Part shown: positions 21,588 through 28,927 of the stretch, in pieces | Layout of the letters: each line of letters begins with the position of its first letter | Numbering within the stretch: the stretch's first letter is position 1 | IMG/VR virus record: IMGVR_UViG_3300044796_000284 | Span: 1 to 34,653 of that record | Length of the DNA stretch: 34,653 nt | Reading direction: 5' to 3' (one strand) | From: a virus | The notes under the pieces: generated by a model | Seen by the model: only the letters and a program-made list of their open reading frames with translations | Databases searched by the model: none | Told to the model about the DNA's origin: nothing | Program-made: the position numbers and the translations under genes

Positions 21588-22940
21588 ATGAAATCCTTCC
21601 TCAAGCTCTCCCGCGCTATGACCGTGTTGCTCTTCGTGGCGCTGGCCGCGACGCTTTTTGTCCGGTTCGCGCCGGCGGTTTATGCGCAGGCTGGTGCCGT
21701 CGGCATCGTCCTCTCGATCTTCGCCCTCGATCTGGCCCTCGCGCCGCTGGCCCCGCGCCGTCCGGGCTTCCTGTTTGCCAACGGTGGATTGACGACCCTC
21801 ATTCCCATCGTCACGCAGGCCCTCGACATCGTCTCGCGTGAGCAGGTGGGTTTCATCCCGTCCGTCAATCGCGACGCCAATGCGGACCGCCTGGCCAAGA
21901 ATCAGACGCTCTACTCCTGGCAGGCTCCGGCCGCCACGCTGAGCGATGTCACCCCGGGCGCGGCCACGCCCTCCGCCGGTGACAAGACGCTCGGAAACAA
22001 GAGCATCTCGATCACCAACTACAAGATGTCGGATTTCTACTTCACCGGCGAGGAAGAGAAGATGCTTCAGGCCGCCAACAACAGCTATGGCGGCGTTATC
22101 ACGGACATGGTCGAGCAGGCCATTCGCGCCATCGTCAACCAGATGGAGACCGACCTGTGGACCGCCGGCTACGTCGGCGCTTCCCGTGCTTACGGCGTGG
22201 CCGGCACCACCCCCTTCGCCACGAACACGGGCGAGTCGGCCCAGATGAAAAAGCTCCTCGACGACAACGGGGCACCGCTCGGCACCCGGGCGCTCATCAT
22301 CGACACCACCGCTGGCGCCCTCCTGCGCACGCTTTCCCAACTGACCAAGGTCAACGAGGCCGGCACGGACATGACGCTGCGCGATGGCCAGCTGCTCAAC
22401 CTGAACGGCTTCATGATCAAGGAGAGCAACGCCGTCGGTATCCCGGCCATCGGCACGTCGAATAATTCGGGCACCACCGACACCGCGGGCTACGCGAAAG
22501 GCGCCACCGTCATCACGCTGGCCGCCGCTGGCACCGGCACCATCATCGCGGGCGACATCATCACGATTGCCGGCGATACCCTCAACAAGTATGTCGTCGC
22601 CTCCGGCATCGCCAGCCTGGCCGCCGGTGGCACCATCACCCTGGCCGCGCCCGGCCTGCGTGCGGCCATCCCGACCTCGGCCAAGACGGTGACCGTTGTC
22701 GCCCTGTCCACTCGCAATCTCGCGTTCTCGCGCAACGCCATGCTGCTCGCCACGCGCCTCTGCGCTGTGCCGACCGGTGGCGACATCGCGAGCGATCGCA
22801 GCATCATCACCGATGCGCGGTCGGGCATCTCCATCGAGCTCGCCGAATACAAGCAGTATCGGCAGGTCCGCTACGAGATCAGCGCCGCGTGGGGCGTCTC
22901 GGTCAACAAGCCCGAGCATCTCACCGTCCTCCTCGGCTGA
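21588..22940 (+). CDS. Major capsid protein, P22-coat-like, with signal-peptide-like N-terminus
   Basis: From about residue 66 the 450-residue protein follows the P22-type coat pattern of the HK97 fold: TTLIPIVTQALDIVSREQVG and NRDANADRL at the start, an inserted glycine/threonine-rich beta domain (about 295-370, with GTIIAGDIITIAGDTLNKYV), then NLAFSRNAMLLATRL and GISIELAEYKQYRQ. The first 60 residues are odd. MKSFLKLSRA, a hydrophobic stretch (12-28) and AVYA|Q look like a Sec signal peptide, and a second hydrophobic segment follows (35-54). A TTG start at 21789 (residue 68) would give a normal coat protein. The upstream leader is CT-rich. A terminator follows. Confidence 0.85.
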   Translation: MKSFLKLSRAMTVLLFVALAATLFVRFAPAVYAQAGAVGIVLSIFALDLALAPLAPRRPGFLFANGGLTTLIPIVTQALDIVSREQVGFIPSVNRDANADRLAKNQTLYSWQAPAATLSDVTPGAATPSAGDKTLGNKSISITNYKMSDFYFTGEEEKMLQAANNSYGGVITDMVEQAIRAIVNQMETDLWTAGYVGASRAYGVAGTTPFATNTGESAQMKKLLDDNGAPLGTRALIIDTTAGALLRTLSQLTKVNEAGTDMTLRDGQLLNLNGFMIKESNAVGIPAIGTSNNSGTTDTAGYAKGATVITLAAAGTGTIIAGDIITIAGDTLNKYVVASGIASLAAGGTITLAAPGLRAAIPTSAKTVTVVALSTRNLAFSRNAMLLATRLCAVPTGGDIASDRSIITDARSGISIELAEYKQYRQVRYEISAAWGVSVNKPEHLTVLLG

Positions 22941-22965
22941 GTTCTTTCCCTGGTGTTAGGTTCAC

Positions 22966-22999
22966 CGCCCGCTCCGGCCCCGCGCCAGAGCGGGCGTTT
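22966..22999 (+). terminator. Hairpin terminator after the capsid gene
   Basis: A 9-bp perfect stem (CGCCCGCTC 22966-22974, GAGCGGGCG 22988-22996) with a 13-base GC-rich loop is followed by only three T. Its place after a highly expressed capsid gene is typical. The T tract is short, so termination may be partial. Confidence 0.65.
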
Positions 23000-23000
23000 G

Positions 23001-23068
23001 CCTTTGTTTGCGAGGCATCTCGCAGAACAAAGGACAAACACCGGGCCAGCAGCAGCGGGCCACGGTGT
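23001..23068 (+). ncRNA. Structured RNA element, copy D
   Basis: Hairpin P1 pairs CCTTTGTT (23001-23008) with AACAAAGG (23026-23033) and TGCGAG (23009-23014) with CTCGCA (23019-23024), with loop GCAT and bulged G23025. After ACAA, P2 pairs ACACC (23038-23042) with GGTGT (23064-23068), with internal loop GG / CAC and a short GCC/GGC inner stem with an enlarged AGCAGCAGCG loop. This is the most divergent of four copies. A second hairpin follows at 23071-23101. Confidence 0.6.
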
Positions 23069-23070
23069 CC

Positions 23071-23101
23071 CCCCAACGGTGCCGAGCGCGGCACAACGGG
23101 G
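23071..23101 (+). other. Companion hairpin after RNA element D
   Basis: CCCC (23071-23074) pairs with GGGG (23098-23101), and GTGCC (23079-23083) with GGCAC (23090-23094), loop GAGCGC. The two stems are separated by AACG on one side and AAC on the other, an internal loop like the AAC strand of the main element. It ends six bases before the CTCGTCTCCTCGAC tract. Confidence 0.45.
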
Positions 23102-23106
23102 TGCCC

Positions 23107-23120
23107 CTCGTCTCCTCGAC
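23107..23120 (+). repeat. CTCGTCTCCTCGAC tract before the 23147 gene
   Basis: This exact 14-base sequence also occurs at 90-103, 30410-30423 and 31295-31308 (and in the terminal copy at 34600-34613). Each copy lies 12-38 bases upstream of a start codon, within a CT-rich leader. It is a shared leader element of unknown role; ribosomal protein S1 binding or a regulatory site are both possible. Confidence 0.6.
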
Positions 23121-23146
23121 TTCCTCGCCCCCTCGACTCCAGCACC

Positions 23147-23515
23147 ATGATCCCCCTCACCTCCATCCGCGCCGCCCATCGGCACAAGACGGTCGGCTAC
23201 ATCGCCGCCGAGCCCTCCCCGGCCGTCTTCCGTTCGGCCACTCTCTACGTGCGCAGCTCCGAGATCGCCAAGTCCCGCGAGATGCGCCAGGCGGGTTTCA
23301 CCCCGGGTGCCACGCACTCCTGTCAGATCGCGCTGCCCTTCGGCGCGGATGCCCCCCAGCCGGCCAAGGAGCAGATTGCCGTCCTCGATCTCGCTGACCA
23401 GTGGCTCAATTACGACATCGTCGGCGTCACTCCCCTGCAGGGCTCCTCCTGCTATCGCCTCGACCTCAAGGTCCGCAACGGAGCTCCGGCGGCGCCCCGC
23501 CCGCCCCGCGCATGA
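23147..23515 (+). CDS. Head-tail completion protein candidate (122 aa)
   Basis: A small, mostly beta-type protein with segments AVFRSATLYVRSSEIAKSRE, TPGATHSCQIALPFG and CYRLDLKVRNGA, and a disordered proline-rich end. Its place directly after the capsid gene and before the 277-residue gene suggests a head-completion or neck protein. No family was recognised, so the role is inferred from position. The leader contains the CTCGTCTCCTCGAC tract and no Shine-Dalgarno site. Confidence 0.62.
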   Translation: MIPLTSIRAAHRHKTVGYIAAEPSPAVFRSATLYVRSSEIAKSREMRQAGFTPGATHSCQIALPFGADAPQPAKEQIAVLDLADQWLNYDIVGVTPLQGSSCYRLDLKVRNGAPAAPRPPRA

Positions 23516-24345
23516 TCACCACCCGGGTCGACTACGGTGGCGTTACCGCCATGGCGCGGGATCTCGCCAACTGGTCCGCGGCGCCCTATCGGAAGGTCCT
23601 CCTGTCGGAGACCGCCAGCATCATCAAGATCTGCGCTCTCCGCGCCAAGCCGGCCAGCCTGGCCAAGATCAAGACGGCGATCGAGCTCACCGCTGATCGC
23701 AACTTTGTCGGCGCCGATCAGAGCGTCGTCTCGATCAACCTCCGGGCGGCCAAGGGCCGCGTCTGGTTCGTCCCCGGGTCGATGACCTCCTCGCCGGAGC
23801 GGGCCACTCGTGGCGCCGGGCCCGTGCAGCCGGGCAAGCTCCGCCCCATCGTCTCCCATGGCAACTTCCTGCTCGTCTACGAAGCCGGCGGTGCCAAGGG
23901 CCATCACCTGCCGGATGCGGCCTGGCAGGCCTACCTGCTCGCGGTCAATGATCGCGACGGCTACATCAAGGCCCGGCTCAAGGAGCTGCGCTCCCGCCGC
24001 GGCCTCCAGTTGCTCTCCTGGCTCCAGATCGCTGATGGTCTCGGCGTGCCGCTCTCGACGGTCGCGCCCCAGGGCAGTCTGCAGGAGTCAATTGCCCGCG
24101 CCGCCCGCGGCCCCGGTGGGCGCAGCTACGCCAACGGCCGGGTGGCGATCGACGATGAGGGGAAGCAACTGCTCATCACCGTCACCAACGGCTCGCCGCT
24201 GGCCATCAAGCGTCAGGGACAGGATGAACTCGACCGCGCCATCAACCAGCGCGTCCGCGGTTTCGAGATCGCCGTCCGCAAAGGCGTCATCAACGACCTC
24301 CACCTCCGCGCCGCCCGCTGGAAAGGGATTTTCATTACGCCCTGA
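23512..24345 (+). CDS. Neck or minor tail protein candidate (277 aa)
   Basis: Starts with an ATGA overlap. The N-terminal half is helical (TAMARDLANWSAAPYRKVLL, SETASIIKICALRAKP), the middle contains a glycine- and histidine-rich segment (SHGNFLLVYEAGGAKGHHLP), and the C-terminal half alternates strands and helices. No named family fits. Its position after the head genes is typical of tail-completion proteins. The stop codon is part of the first stem of RNA element A. Confidence 0.6.
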   Translation: MITTRVDYGGVTAMARDLANWSAAPYRKVLLSETASIIKICALRAKPASLAKIKTAIELTADRNFVGADQSVVSINLRAAKGRVWFVPGSMTSSPERATRGAGPVQPGKLRPIVSHGNFLLVYEAGGAKGHHLPDAAWQAYLLAVNDRDGYIKARLKELRSRRGLQLLSWLQIADGLGVPLSTVAPQGSLQESIARAARGPGGRSYANGRVAIDDEGKQLLITVTNGSPLAIKRQGQDELDRAINQRVRGFEIAVRKGVINDLHLRAARWKGIFITP

Positions 24346-24410
24346 TTTCGCGACGGATGACGCGCGAGAATCAGGGACGTATCCCGGCCGGCGAGCACGC
24401 CGGAACGGGA
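24342..24410 (+). ncRNA. Structured RNA element, copy A
   Basis: P1 pairs CTGATT (24342-24347) with AATCAG (24369-24374) and TCGCG (24348-24352) with CGCGA (24363-24367), bulged G24368. P2 pairs TCCC (24382-24385) with GGGA (24407-24410). Inside it, the internal loop GG / AAC separates the stem CCGGCG (24388-24393) / CGCCGG (24398-24403), loop AGCA. The upstream stop codon (24343-24345) lies in P1. The same architecture with different stem sequences is found three more times. Confidence 0.68.
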
Positions 24411-24418
24411 CAGCCCAC

Positions 24419-24444
24419 CTGACGCCCCCGCCTATTATGTCAGG
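24419..24444 (+). promoter_or_regulatory. TTGACG-type box before ssb
   Basis: CTGACG (24419-24424), then CCCCCGCCTATTATGTC. CCTGAC (24418-24423) and GTCAGG (24439-24444) form a 6-bp inverted repeat around it. It follows RNA element A by eight bases and precedes ATG 24481 by about 60 bases. TATTAT in its second half resembles a -10 element but is too close to the TGACG half for the usual promoter spacing. Confidence 0.45.
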
Positions 24445-24480
24445 CCGTTTCCCGCTACGTAACCTCAACTCGCTTTCACC

Positions 24481-24897
24481 ATGGCCAACCTCAACAAAAT
24501 AATGCTCATTGGTAACCTGACCCGCGACCCCGAGTTGCGCGTCACGCCCAAGGGCACCGCAATCTGCACTTTCCCCCTCGCCCTGAATCACAAGTGGCGC
24601 GATCCGTCGGGCGCCGAGAAAGAAGAGGTCGTTTACGTCGAGCTTGAGGCATGGGGCAAGGCTGGCGAAACGATCGCCAAATACACCACCAAGGGCCGGC
24701 CGCTCTTCGTTGAGGGCCGTCTGCGTCTCGACCAGTGGGAGGACAAGGCCACCAAGGAAAAGCGCTCCCGCACCAAAGTCGTCGTGGAGCACTTCCAGTT
24801 TCTGGGCTCAAAGGCAGACAGCCCTGACCGCTCGATGCCCATGCCGCCTAAGCTCCCGGCCGCCGGAGACGCCATGGATGAAGACGTCCCGTTCTAG
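24481..24897 (+). CDS. ssb: Single-stranded DNA-binding protein
   Basis: The 138-residue product has the OB-fold of bacterial SSB: MANLNKIMLIGNLTRDPELR at the start, CTFPLALNHKWRD, VVYVELEAWGKAGE, KGRPLFVEGRLRLDQWED and KVVVEHFQFLG. It ends with the acidic tip DEDVPF, which in this family recruits replication partners. It is slightly shorter than E. coli SSB because the linker is short. Its location is odd: it lies among tail genes and about 10 kb from the other replication genes, with its own leader preceded by RNA element A and a TTGACG-type box. Confidence 0.95.
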   Translation: MANLNKIMLIGNLTRDPELRVTPKGTAICTFPLALNHKWRDPSGAEKEEVVYVELEAWGKAGETIAKYTTKGRPLFVEGRLRLDQWEDKATKEKRSRTKVVVEHFQFLGSKADSPDRSMPMPPKLPAAGDAMDEDVPF

Positions 24898-24909
24898 GGC
24901 TGGAATTCG

Positions 24910-24935
24910 AAAATCGTAAATCTAAAATCGTAAAT
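24910..24935 (+). repeat. Tandem AAAATCGTAAAT repeat
   Basis: The 12-base sequence AAAATCGTAAAT occurs twice (24910-24921 and 24924-24935) separated by CT, in an AT-rich patch between ssb and the next gene. Such an AT-rich direct repeat stands out in this high-G+C genome. It ends seven bases before the GTG start at 24943 and may be a promoter element or a protein site. Confidence 0.6.
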
Positions 24936-24942
24936 TCCTCCT

Positions 24943-25479
24943 GTGCCCGCCGCGAACATCACCCAAATCCTTAACTGGACCGAGGCCATCAACCCGGCCC
25001 TCGCAGCCCGGCTCAACACCTGCGGCGTCCCGGCCTACGTGGCCCGCGCCACCGACGATCTGCCCGACAACTACGCGCTCCCGATCTTCACGCGCGGGGC
25101 GGCTTCGGGTCACATGCGCCCTCTCCCGGCCGTGGTCGGCGGTTACGAGCACGATATCTTTGATGGCTGCATCATCACTGTAGAACTCTTCGCGCCCCGC
25201 ATTCAGGCCGATGTCACCGCCGCTTACCTGGCTGCCGTCTACGACCGCCTCGGCGATCTCGCCACCCGGGCCCGCTACGCCTTCCGCTGGAATGCCCGGG
25301 CCCAGCTCGCCGCCTTGCTCAGCTACCATCACGTCGACACCATGATCCCGCTGGCCGACGTCGTCGGCTACGACGAGGATCGCAACATCGACCGCCACAC
25401 CCTCGCCTGGCGCTGCCTTTGCGGCGTGCTGCCCGATGCGTGGCCCACCACCGCCGAAGGCTACGACCTGCCGGCGTAA
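24943..25479 (+). CDS. Tail completion or terminator protein candidate (178 aa)
   Basis: GTG start after CCTCCT, with no Shine-Dalgarno site. The product looks alpha/beta: helix ITQILNWTEAINPALAARLN, strand ALPIFTRGAA, strand GCIITVELFAP, then helix AAYLAAVYDRLGDLATRARY. The pattern of an N-terminal helix and paired strands with another helix is like tail terminator proteins, and the place just before the tail tube gene agrees, but no signature is certain. Confidence 0.6.
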   Translation: MPAANITQILNWTEAINPALAARLNTCGVPAYVARATDDLPDNYALPIFTRGAASGHMRPLPAVVGGYEHDIFDGCIITVELFAPRIQADVTAAYLAAVYDRLGDLATRARYAFRWNARAQLAALLSYHHVDTMIPLADVVGYDEDRNIDRHTLAWRCLCGVLPDAWPTTAEGYDLPA

Positions 25480-25517
25480 GTTACTTTTCGTCAGTCAACG
25501 TAAACCACCAAAAATCA

Positions 25518-25760
25518 ATGCACTACAGAAACGGAAGAGAAGCAAAGAACGGCGACAAGATCGTCAAACTCAGCGGCGGCAAAATTGAAGCCTTCGGCGT
25601 CTTACACGACGCTACGCCAGGCAATGACTACTGCAACGGCAATATCGCCGTCGTGCAGTCGGCCAACGATTACGCCTGCCTGTGCGATTGCATCCATGTC
25701 GATGACCTCGCGGCGATCCTCGCCGAAAAGGGTCTCGATAAACGACCGCCGGGCAAGTGA
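25518..25760 (+). CDS. Small conserved-looking protein of unknown function (80 aa)
   Basis: The product starts MHYRNGREAKNGDKIVKLSG, a compact beta segment that reads like a small SH3-like barrel (YRNGREAKNGDKIV, then strands GKIEAFGVLHD and GNIAVVQSANDYACL), followed by a short helix (VDDLAAILAEKG). Such small barrels often occur as cargo genes in phage tail regions. It is followed by its own strong terminator, so it can be expressed as a separate unit. Its composition is less G+C-rich than the flanking tail genes. Confidence 0.68.
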   Translation: MHYRNGREAKNGDKIVKLSGGKIEAFGVLHDATPGNDYCNGNIAVVQSANDYACLCDCIHVDDLAAILAEKGLDKRPPGK

Positions 25761-25796
25761 TCCCACGCGGGGAGCGAAAGCATCCTCTTCAACTGG

Positions 25797-25819
25797 TTGA
25801 CGGGCGCGCCTTGTTTAGG
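25797..25819 (+). promoter_or_regulatory. TTGACG-type box overlapping a terminator
   Basis: TTGACG (25797-25802), then GGCGCGCCTTGTTTAGG. Here the box overlaps the left arm of the terminator at 25803-25833. This copy shows that the box can be part of a hairpin, so at least some copies may act at the RNA level. Confidence 0.35.
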
Positions 25820-25833
25820 GGCGCGCCTTTTTT
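25803..25833 (+). terminator. Strong intrinsic terminator before the tail tube gene
   Basis: GGCGCGCC (25803-25810) and GGCGCGCC (25820-25827) form an 8-bp stem (the sequence is its own complement) with a 9-base loop TTGTTTAGG, followed by six T (25828-25833). This is a textbook intrinsic terminator, 40 bases before ATG 25873. Confidence 0.88.
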
Positions 25834-25872
25834 CTGCCCGCCTCGTCACCCTCAACTCTCCTCTTCTCTCCC

Positions 25873-26547
25873 ATGGGCGCCATTCAAAACCTCGCTGACG
25901 GCCTTCTCCCGACCGGCTCCTTCGACATCACCATGCTCGAGACGGGCACGAGCTTCATCGCCGATAGTTTCAGCTTCGACGAGAACACCACGAAGATCCA
26001 GTCGAAGTCTGCCCGCGGCCGGGTCAACCGCCAGAAGGTCATCGCGACCGATATCACCGGCTCGGCCGATTTTCAGCTCGCCGACTCCACCACCCTGGCT
26101 CCCCGGCCGCGCGAGACCTTCGCCGTCGACGCCGATCTCGATGGCAACGTCGAGCCCTACATGATCGAGAAGCCCGGTCGCAAATTCACTGCGGATGGCG
26201 AATACAAGTGCTCCGTCTCCATCATGGGCATGGCCAACCCGCTGCTCTACGACAGCGTCACCCTGATCGCCCCGGTCGTGCCCTCCCTCACGCATGCGGT
26301 GGCCATGACGGCCACCAATGCCCTCGCCGCCTTCCTCCCGCGCGACGTCACGCTCGGCGCATCCCCTTGGAGCGCCTCCGGGCTCCCGGCCGGCGTCACC
26401 ATGGTCGCCGCCACGGGCGTCATCTCCGGCACGCCCACCACGGCCGGCAGCTACAACGTCACCATCAAGTGCACCGGCTCCATCACGGTCGACGGTGTCG
26501 TCGAAACCCGCATCGGCGCCCGCAAGCAGGTCTGGGTCGTCGCCTGA
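25873..26547 (+). CDS. Major tail tube protein candidate with C-terminal Ig-like domain
   Basis: The 224-residue product has an N-terminal tube-like part (about 1-140: DITMLETGTSFIADSFSFDE, then ADFQLADSTTLAPRPRETFA and KFTADGEYKCSVSIMGM). The C-terminal domain (about 150-224) contains ASGLPAGVTMVAATGVISGT and PTTAGSYNVTIKCTGS, the signature of putative Ig-like domains that often decorate phage tail tubes and bind cell surfaces. The place after a terminator and before the chaperone-position and tape-measure genes fits a tail tube gene. The leader is CT-rich. Confidence 0.75.
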   Translation: MGAIQNLADGLLPTGSFDITMLETGTSFIADSFSFDENTTKIQSKSARGRVNRQKVIATDITGSADFQLADSTTLAPRPRETFAVDADLDGNVEPYMIEKPGRKFTADGEYKCSVSIMGMANPLLYDSVTLIAPVVPSLTHAVAMTATNALAAFLPRDVTLGASPWSASGLPAGVTMVAATGVISGTPTTAGSYNVTIKCTGSITVDGVVETRIGARKQVWVVA

Positions 26548-26558
26548 TTTTAGATAGC

Positions 26559-26640
26559 CACTGGCGCCTGTCCGCTCCGGACAGGTTGGCAGCCCCCGCC
26601 TTGCTTATGCCGCCAGTGCATGGGCAAGGCTTCATTTTTA
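26559..26640 (+). ncRNA. Leader RNA with nested and crossing stems, possible pseudoknot or attenuator
   Basis: CACTGGCG (26559-26566) pairs perfectly with CGCCAGTG (26611-26618). Inside lies CCTGTCCG (26567-26574) / CGGACAGG (26578-26585) with loop CTC. GCCTTGC (26598-26604), also inside, is complementary to GCAAGGC (26624-26630) outside, which is followed by TTCATTTTTA. The last pair would form a terminator-like hairpin that crosses the outer stem. The two are thus either alternatives or a pseudoknot. Confidence 0.55.
26586..26612 (+). promoter_or_regulatory. TTGACG-type box in the 26645 leader
   Basis: TTGGCA (26586-26591), then GCCCCCGCCTTGCTTATGC. It has one base different in the first half and lies 59 bases before ATG 26645. 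It overlaps the arm GCCTTGC of the structured leader. Confidence 0.4.
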
Positions 26641-26644
26641 TATC

Positions 26645-27301
26645 ATGACGCCGACAAACCATCCGACTCTTAGCACCGCCGAGCAATACGCGCGCGATGG
26701 GGCTTTTCTCGGTCTGGTCCCGCCGCCGTCCCTCGGTCTTCCCGATCGCCTCCTATCCAGCGCTGGGCTGCCTTTCGGCCCGGCGCTGGGCAAGCTGACC
26801 CCTTGGCGCCACCATCTGCTGCTCGGCTACGATTCGCCCTACATCACCGGGGCCGACTGCCGCCGCCGCCACCTCTGGCAGGCCCTCTATCTCTGCAGCC
26901 CGGCCTTCCGCCCGGGCTCCCGCGTGGCCTTCCTCGCGTTTCAGGCGCGCACCTTCTGGTTTGTTGCCCGCCACTTTCAGGCCGCCAGCGCCGCCCTCTG
27001 CGCCTGGTTGTCTGCCCCGTTCTCCTTCATGCCCGCCATGCCGGTCGAGAAAGCCGATGCTCAGGGCCGCCCCGAGGCCAGCCGACATTGGCTGATCTCC
27101 CTCATGCAGCTCGGGCGCATGGCCGGTTTCCAGCCCATGGAGGTCATTCACGTCCCCTACGCCATCCTCTGGCCCAGCCTCGACTCCGTCATGGCCGGCA
27201 AGGTCAAGGATCGCCCGAAGTTCAACCGCGCCCTCGACAAGGCCCGCGGCGAATACCTGCGGAATAAAAACCGGCTCCGTGCCCAAAGCGCCCGCAATTA
27301 A
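26645..27301 (+). CDS. Unknown tail protein in the chaperone position (218 aa)
   Basis: The gene lies between tail tube and tape measure, where tail assembly chaperones are found, but the product is not typical. It has a proline-rich N-terminus, a middle with CRRRHLWQALYLCSPAFRPG and aromatic-rich segments (FQARTFWFVARHFQA), and a basic C-terminus (KFNRALDKARGEYLRNKNRL). No classical slippery heptamer was recognised, and no second frame extends it. The next gene starts directly after its stop (TAAATG). Confidence 0.6.
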   Translation: MTPTNHPTLSTAEQYARDGAFLGLVPPPSLGLPDRLLSSAGLPFGPALGKLTPWRHHLLLGYDSPYITGADCRRRHLWQALYLCSPAFRPGSRVAFLAFQARTFWFVARHFQAASAALCAWLSAPFSFMPAMPVEKADAQGRPEASRHWLISLMQLGRMAGFQPMEVIHVPYAILWPSLDSVMAGKVKDRPKFNRALDKARGEYLRNKNRLRAQSARN

Positions 27302-28927
27302 ATGAGCTTCGGACCTGCAATCACCGCTACCATCGGCGCCGACGTCGCCCCGCTTGCCGCGGCTGGGCCGCAGGTCGAAGACGCTGCCGGCAAGATTGGC
27401 GCCAAGCTCACCGACAAGCTGATCGGCGCCCGTGATGTCGCAAATGTGGTCGCCACGGCGCTGGGACTCAATCTGGAGAAAATTGCCGAAAGTGTCTCGG
27501 CCTACGTCTTCGGCGTCACTGAAGAGGCCAAGAAGGATTTCGAGGCGTTGGCAGACACTGCCGAAAAGACGACGGCCATAGTGCAAGAGCAGCTGGCTAA
27601 GAGGCGCGACCAGACTCAGGAGCACCAACACAATCTCCAGCAGGAAGCGTCTCTTGAGCGGGATATGAACGGTCTGAAGCAGCAGCAGATCGATAAGGAG
27701 CAGGAAATTGCTAAATTGAAGGCGCAGGCGCTCGCTTATGCACTGGCCGGCCCTTCTGCCGCCGGCGCCACCTTGGCCGTAGATTCGGAGATCAACCGGG
27801 CAACAAACGAATTGCTGGGTATCCAACAGAAGATTGGTGCCAATCAGAAGGATCAACAGGCACTCAAGGGCACATTCGATGCTGAGGATCAGGATCGAAT
27901 GAAAAAGACTTATGCGTGGGAGCAGGGGAATTGGGAACTGGGGCTACGTAATCTCACGTTAAAACAACAGGCTGTTGCTTGGCTCGACCGTGAGAATGAG
28001 CGACTAAAGGAATGGGTCGCCTTCAAGGGTGAGGGCGTGGAGAAGGATATTCTTCGTCACCAAGCGGATATTGCCCACCTGAAATATACTGAGCTCACAG
28101 GCCAACTGGAGAAGGAAGCCCGGACCTCACAATTCGAGCAGCTTGAGCTCGAGGCCAAGCTGATGTCGGGGACTATCTCGCCGAACGAACGTATCCGGCT
28201 CGATATCATTCGCCTGCAGAATGAGGCCTTGGTTGTGCATACGAAGCTCCAGCAGCTGCTGTCCAAGCCGATTGCGGAATGGAATCAGGCGGACAAGGAT
28301 CAATTCAGTGCGCTGGAGAAGCAGAATGGGAAAATCGCCGAGCAAATCGAGGCGAAGAAAAAGTTGCTGGACGAGACGAAGAAGGTAGCTGCCGAAGAGA
28401 ACAAGATTCCCCCTGCGATTGAAGCGGCCTTCGCCGCGACCAAGGAATTCTCCGCGGGCATGGCTGAGATCTTCAAGCAGATGGAGAATATCTCGGCCGA
28501 GTGGGAGCAGTTCAAGGGCTCGATCACCACCTTTGGCCGGAGCGACAAGGATCTCTCGGACCGCGAACTGCAGCGCAAGGTCTCCAACATCAACCGCGAT
28601 ATTTTCCAGCGCCGCACGGCCGATGCCACCGCCCCGGGCAGCGCCTACTACAATCCCTCGGCCCCTGGCACCGATCTCCTGCTCGAGGCCCAGATGGGTA
28701 ACCTCCAGCAGACTCTCGCCGAGCTCAAGCTCCGCGAGACGGTCCGCCGTGATGCCTCCGCCTTCGGCCAGGATGCCGCCTTCCGCATGCACGATGGCCT
28801 CAACGAGCAGCGCTTCGCCGAGATCCTCCGCACCGCCACGGATTCGCAGACCGTGGTTGATGAGTTGAAGGGCTTGCGGACCGACCTCCGGACTGGTCGG
28901 ACACGCATCGGGACCGTTTCTCTATGA
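27302..28927 (+). CDS. Tape measure protein candidate (541 aa)
   Basis: The product begins with a small hydrophobic helical region (about 1-75), followed by long charged helices with coiled-coil character (about 80-470: EASLERDMNGLKQQQIDKEQ, KLLDETKKVAAEENKI) and an end rich in R, D and E. Helical content, position after the tube gene and lack of other candidates support a tape measure that sets tail length. It is short for this class; at the usual ratio of about 0.15 nm per residue this would mean a tail near 80 nm. Codon use between about 27560 and 28400 is visibly less G+C-rich than the flanks, suggesting exchange. The stop overlaps the next start. Confidence 0.7.
   Translation: MSFGPAITATIGADVAPLAAAGPQVEDAAGKIGAKLTDKLIGARDVANVVATALGLNLEKIAESVSAYVFGVTEEAKKDFEALADTAEKTTAIVQEQLAKRRDQTQEHQHNLQQEASLERDMNGLKQQQIDKEQEIAKLKAQALAYALAGPSAAGATLAVDSEINRATNELLGIQQKIGANQKDQQALKGTFDAEDQDRMKKTYAWEQGNWELGLRNLTLKQQAVAWLDRENERLKEWVAFKGEGVEKDILRHQADIAHLKYTELTGQLEKEARTSQFEQLELEAKLMSGTISPNERIRLDIIRLQNEALVVHTKLQQLLSKPIAEWNQADKDQFSALEKQNGKIAEQIEAKKKLLDETKKVAAEENKIPPAIEAAFAATKEFSAGMAEIFKQMENISAEWEQFKGSITTFGRSDKDLSDRELQRKVSNINRDIFQRRTADATAPGSAYYNPSAPGTDLLLEAQMGNLQQTLAELKLRETVRRDASAFGQDAAFRMHDGLNEQRFAEILRTATDSQTVVDELKGLRTDLRTGRTRIGTVSL

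Noticed and set aside
21573-22919. Antisense open frame of 448 codons
   Set aside because: It lies opposite the capsid gene and has low-complexity D/G/R-rich sequence without any domain.
26645-27301. Programmed frameshift in the tail chaperone position
   Set aside because: No slippery heptamer was recognised near the end, and no overlapping frame continues the protein before the tape measure gene.
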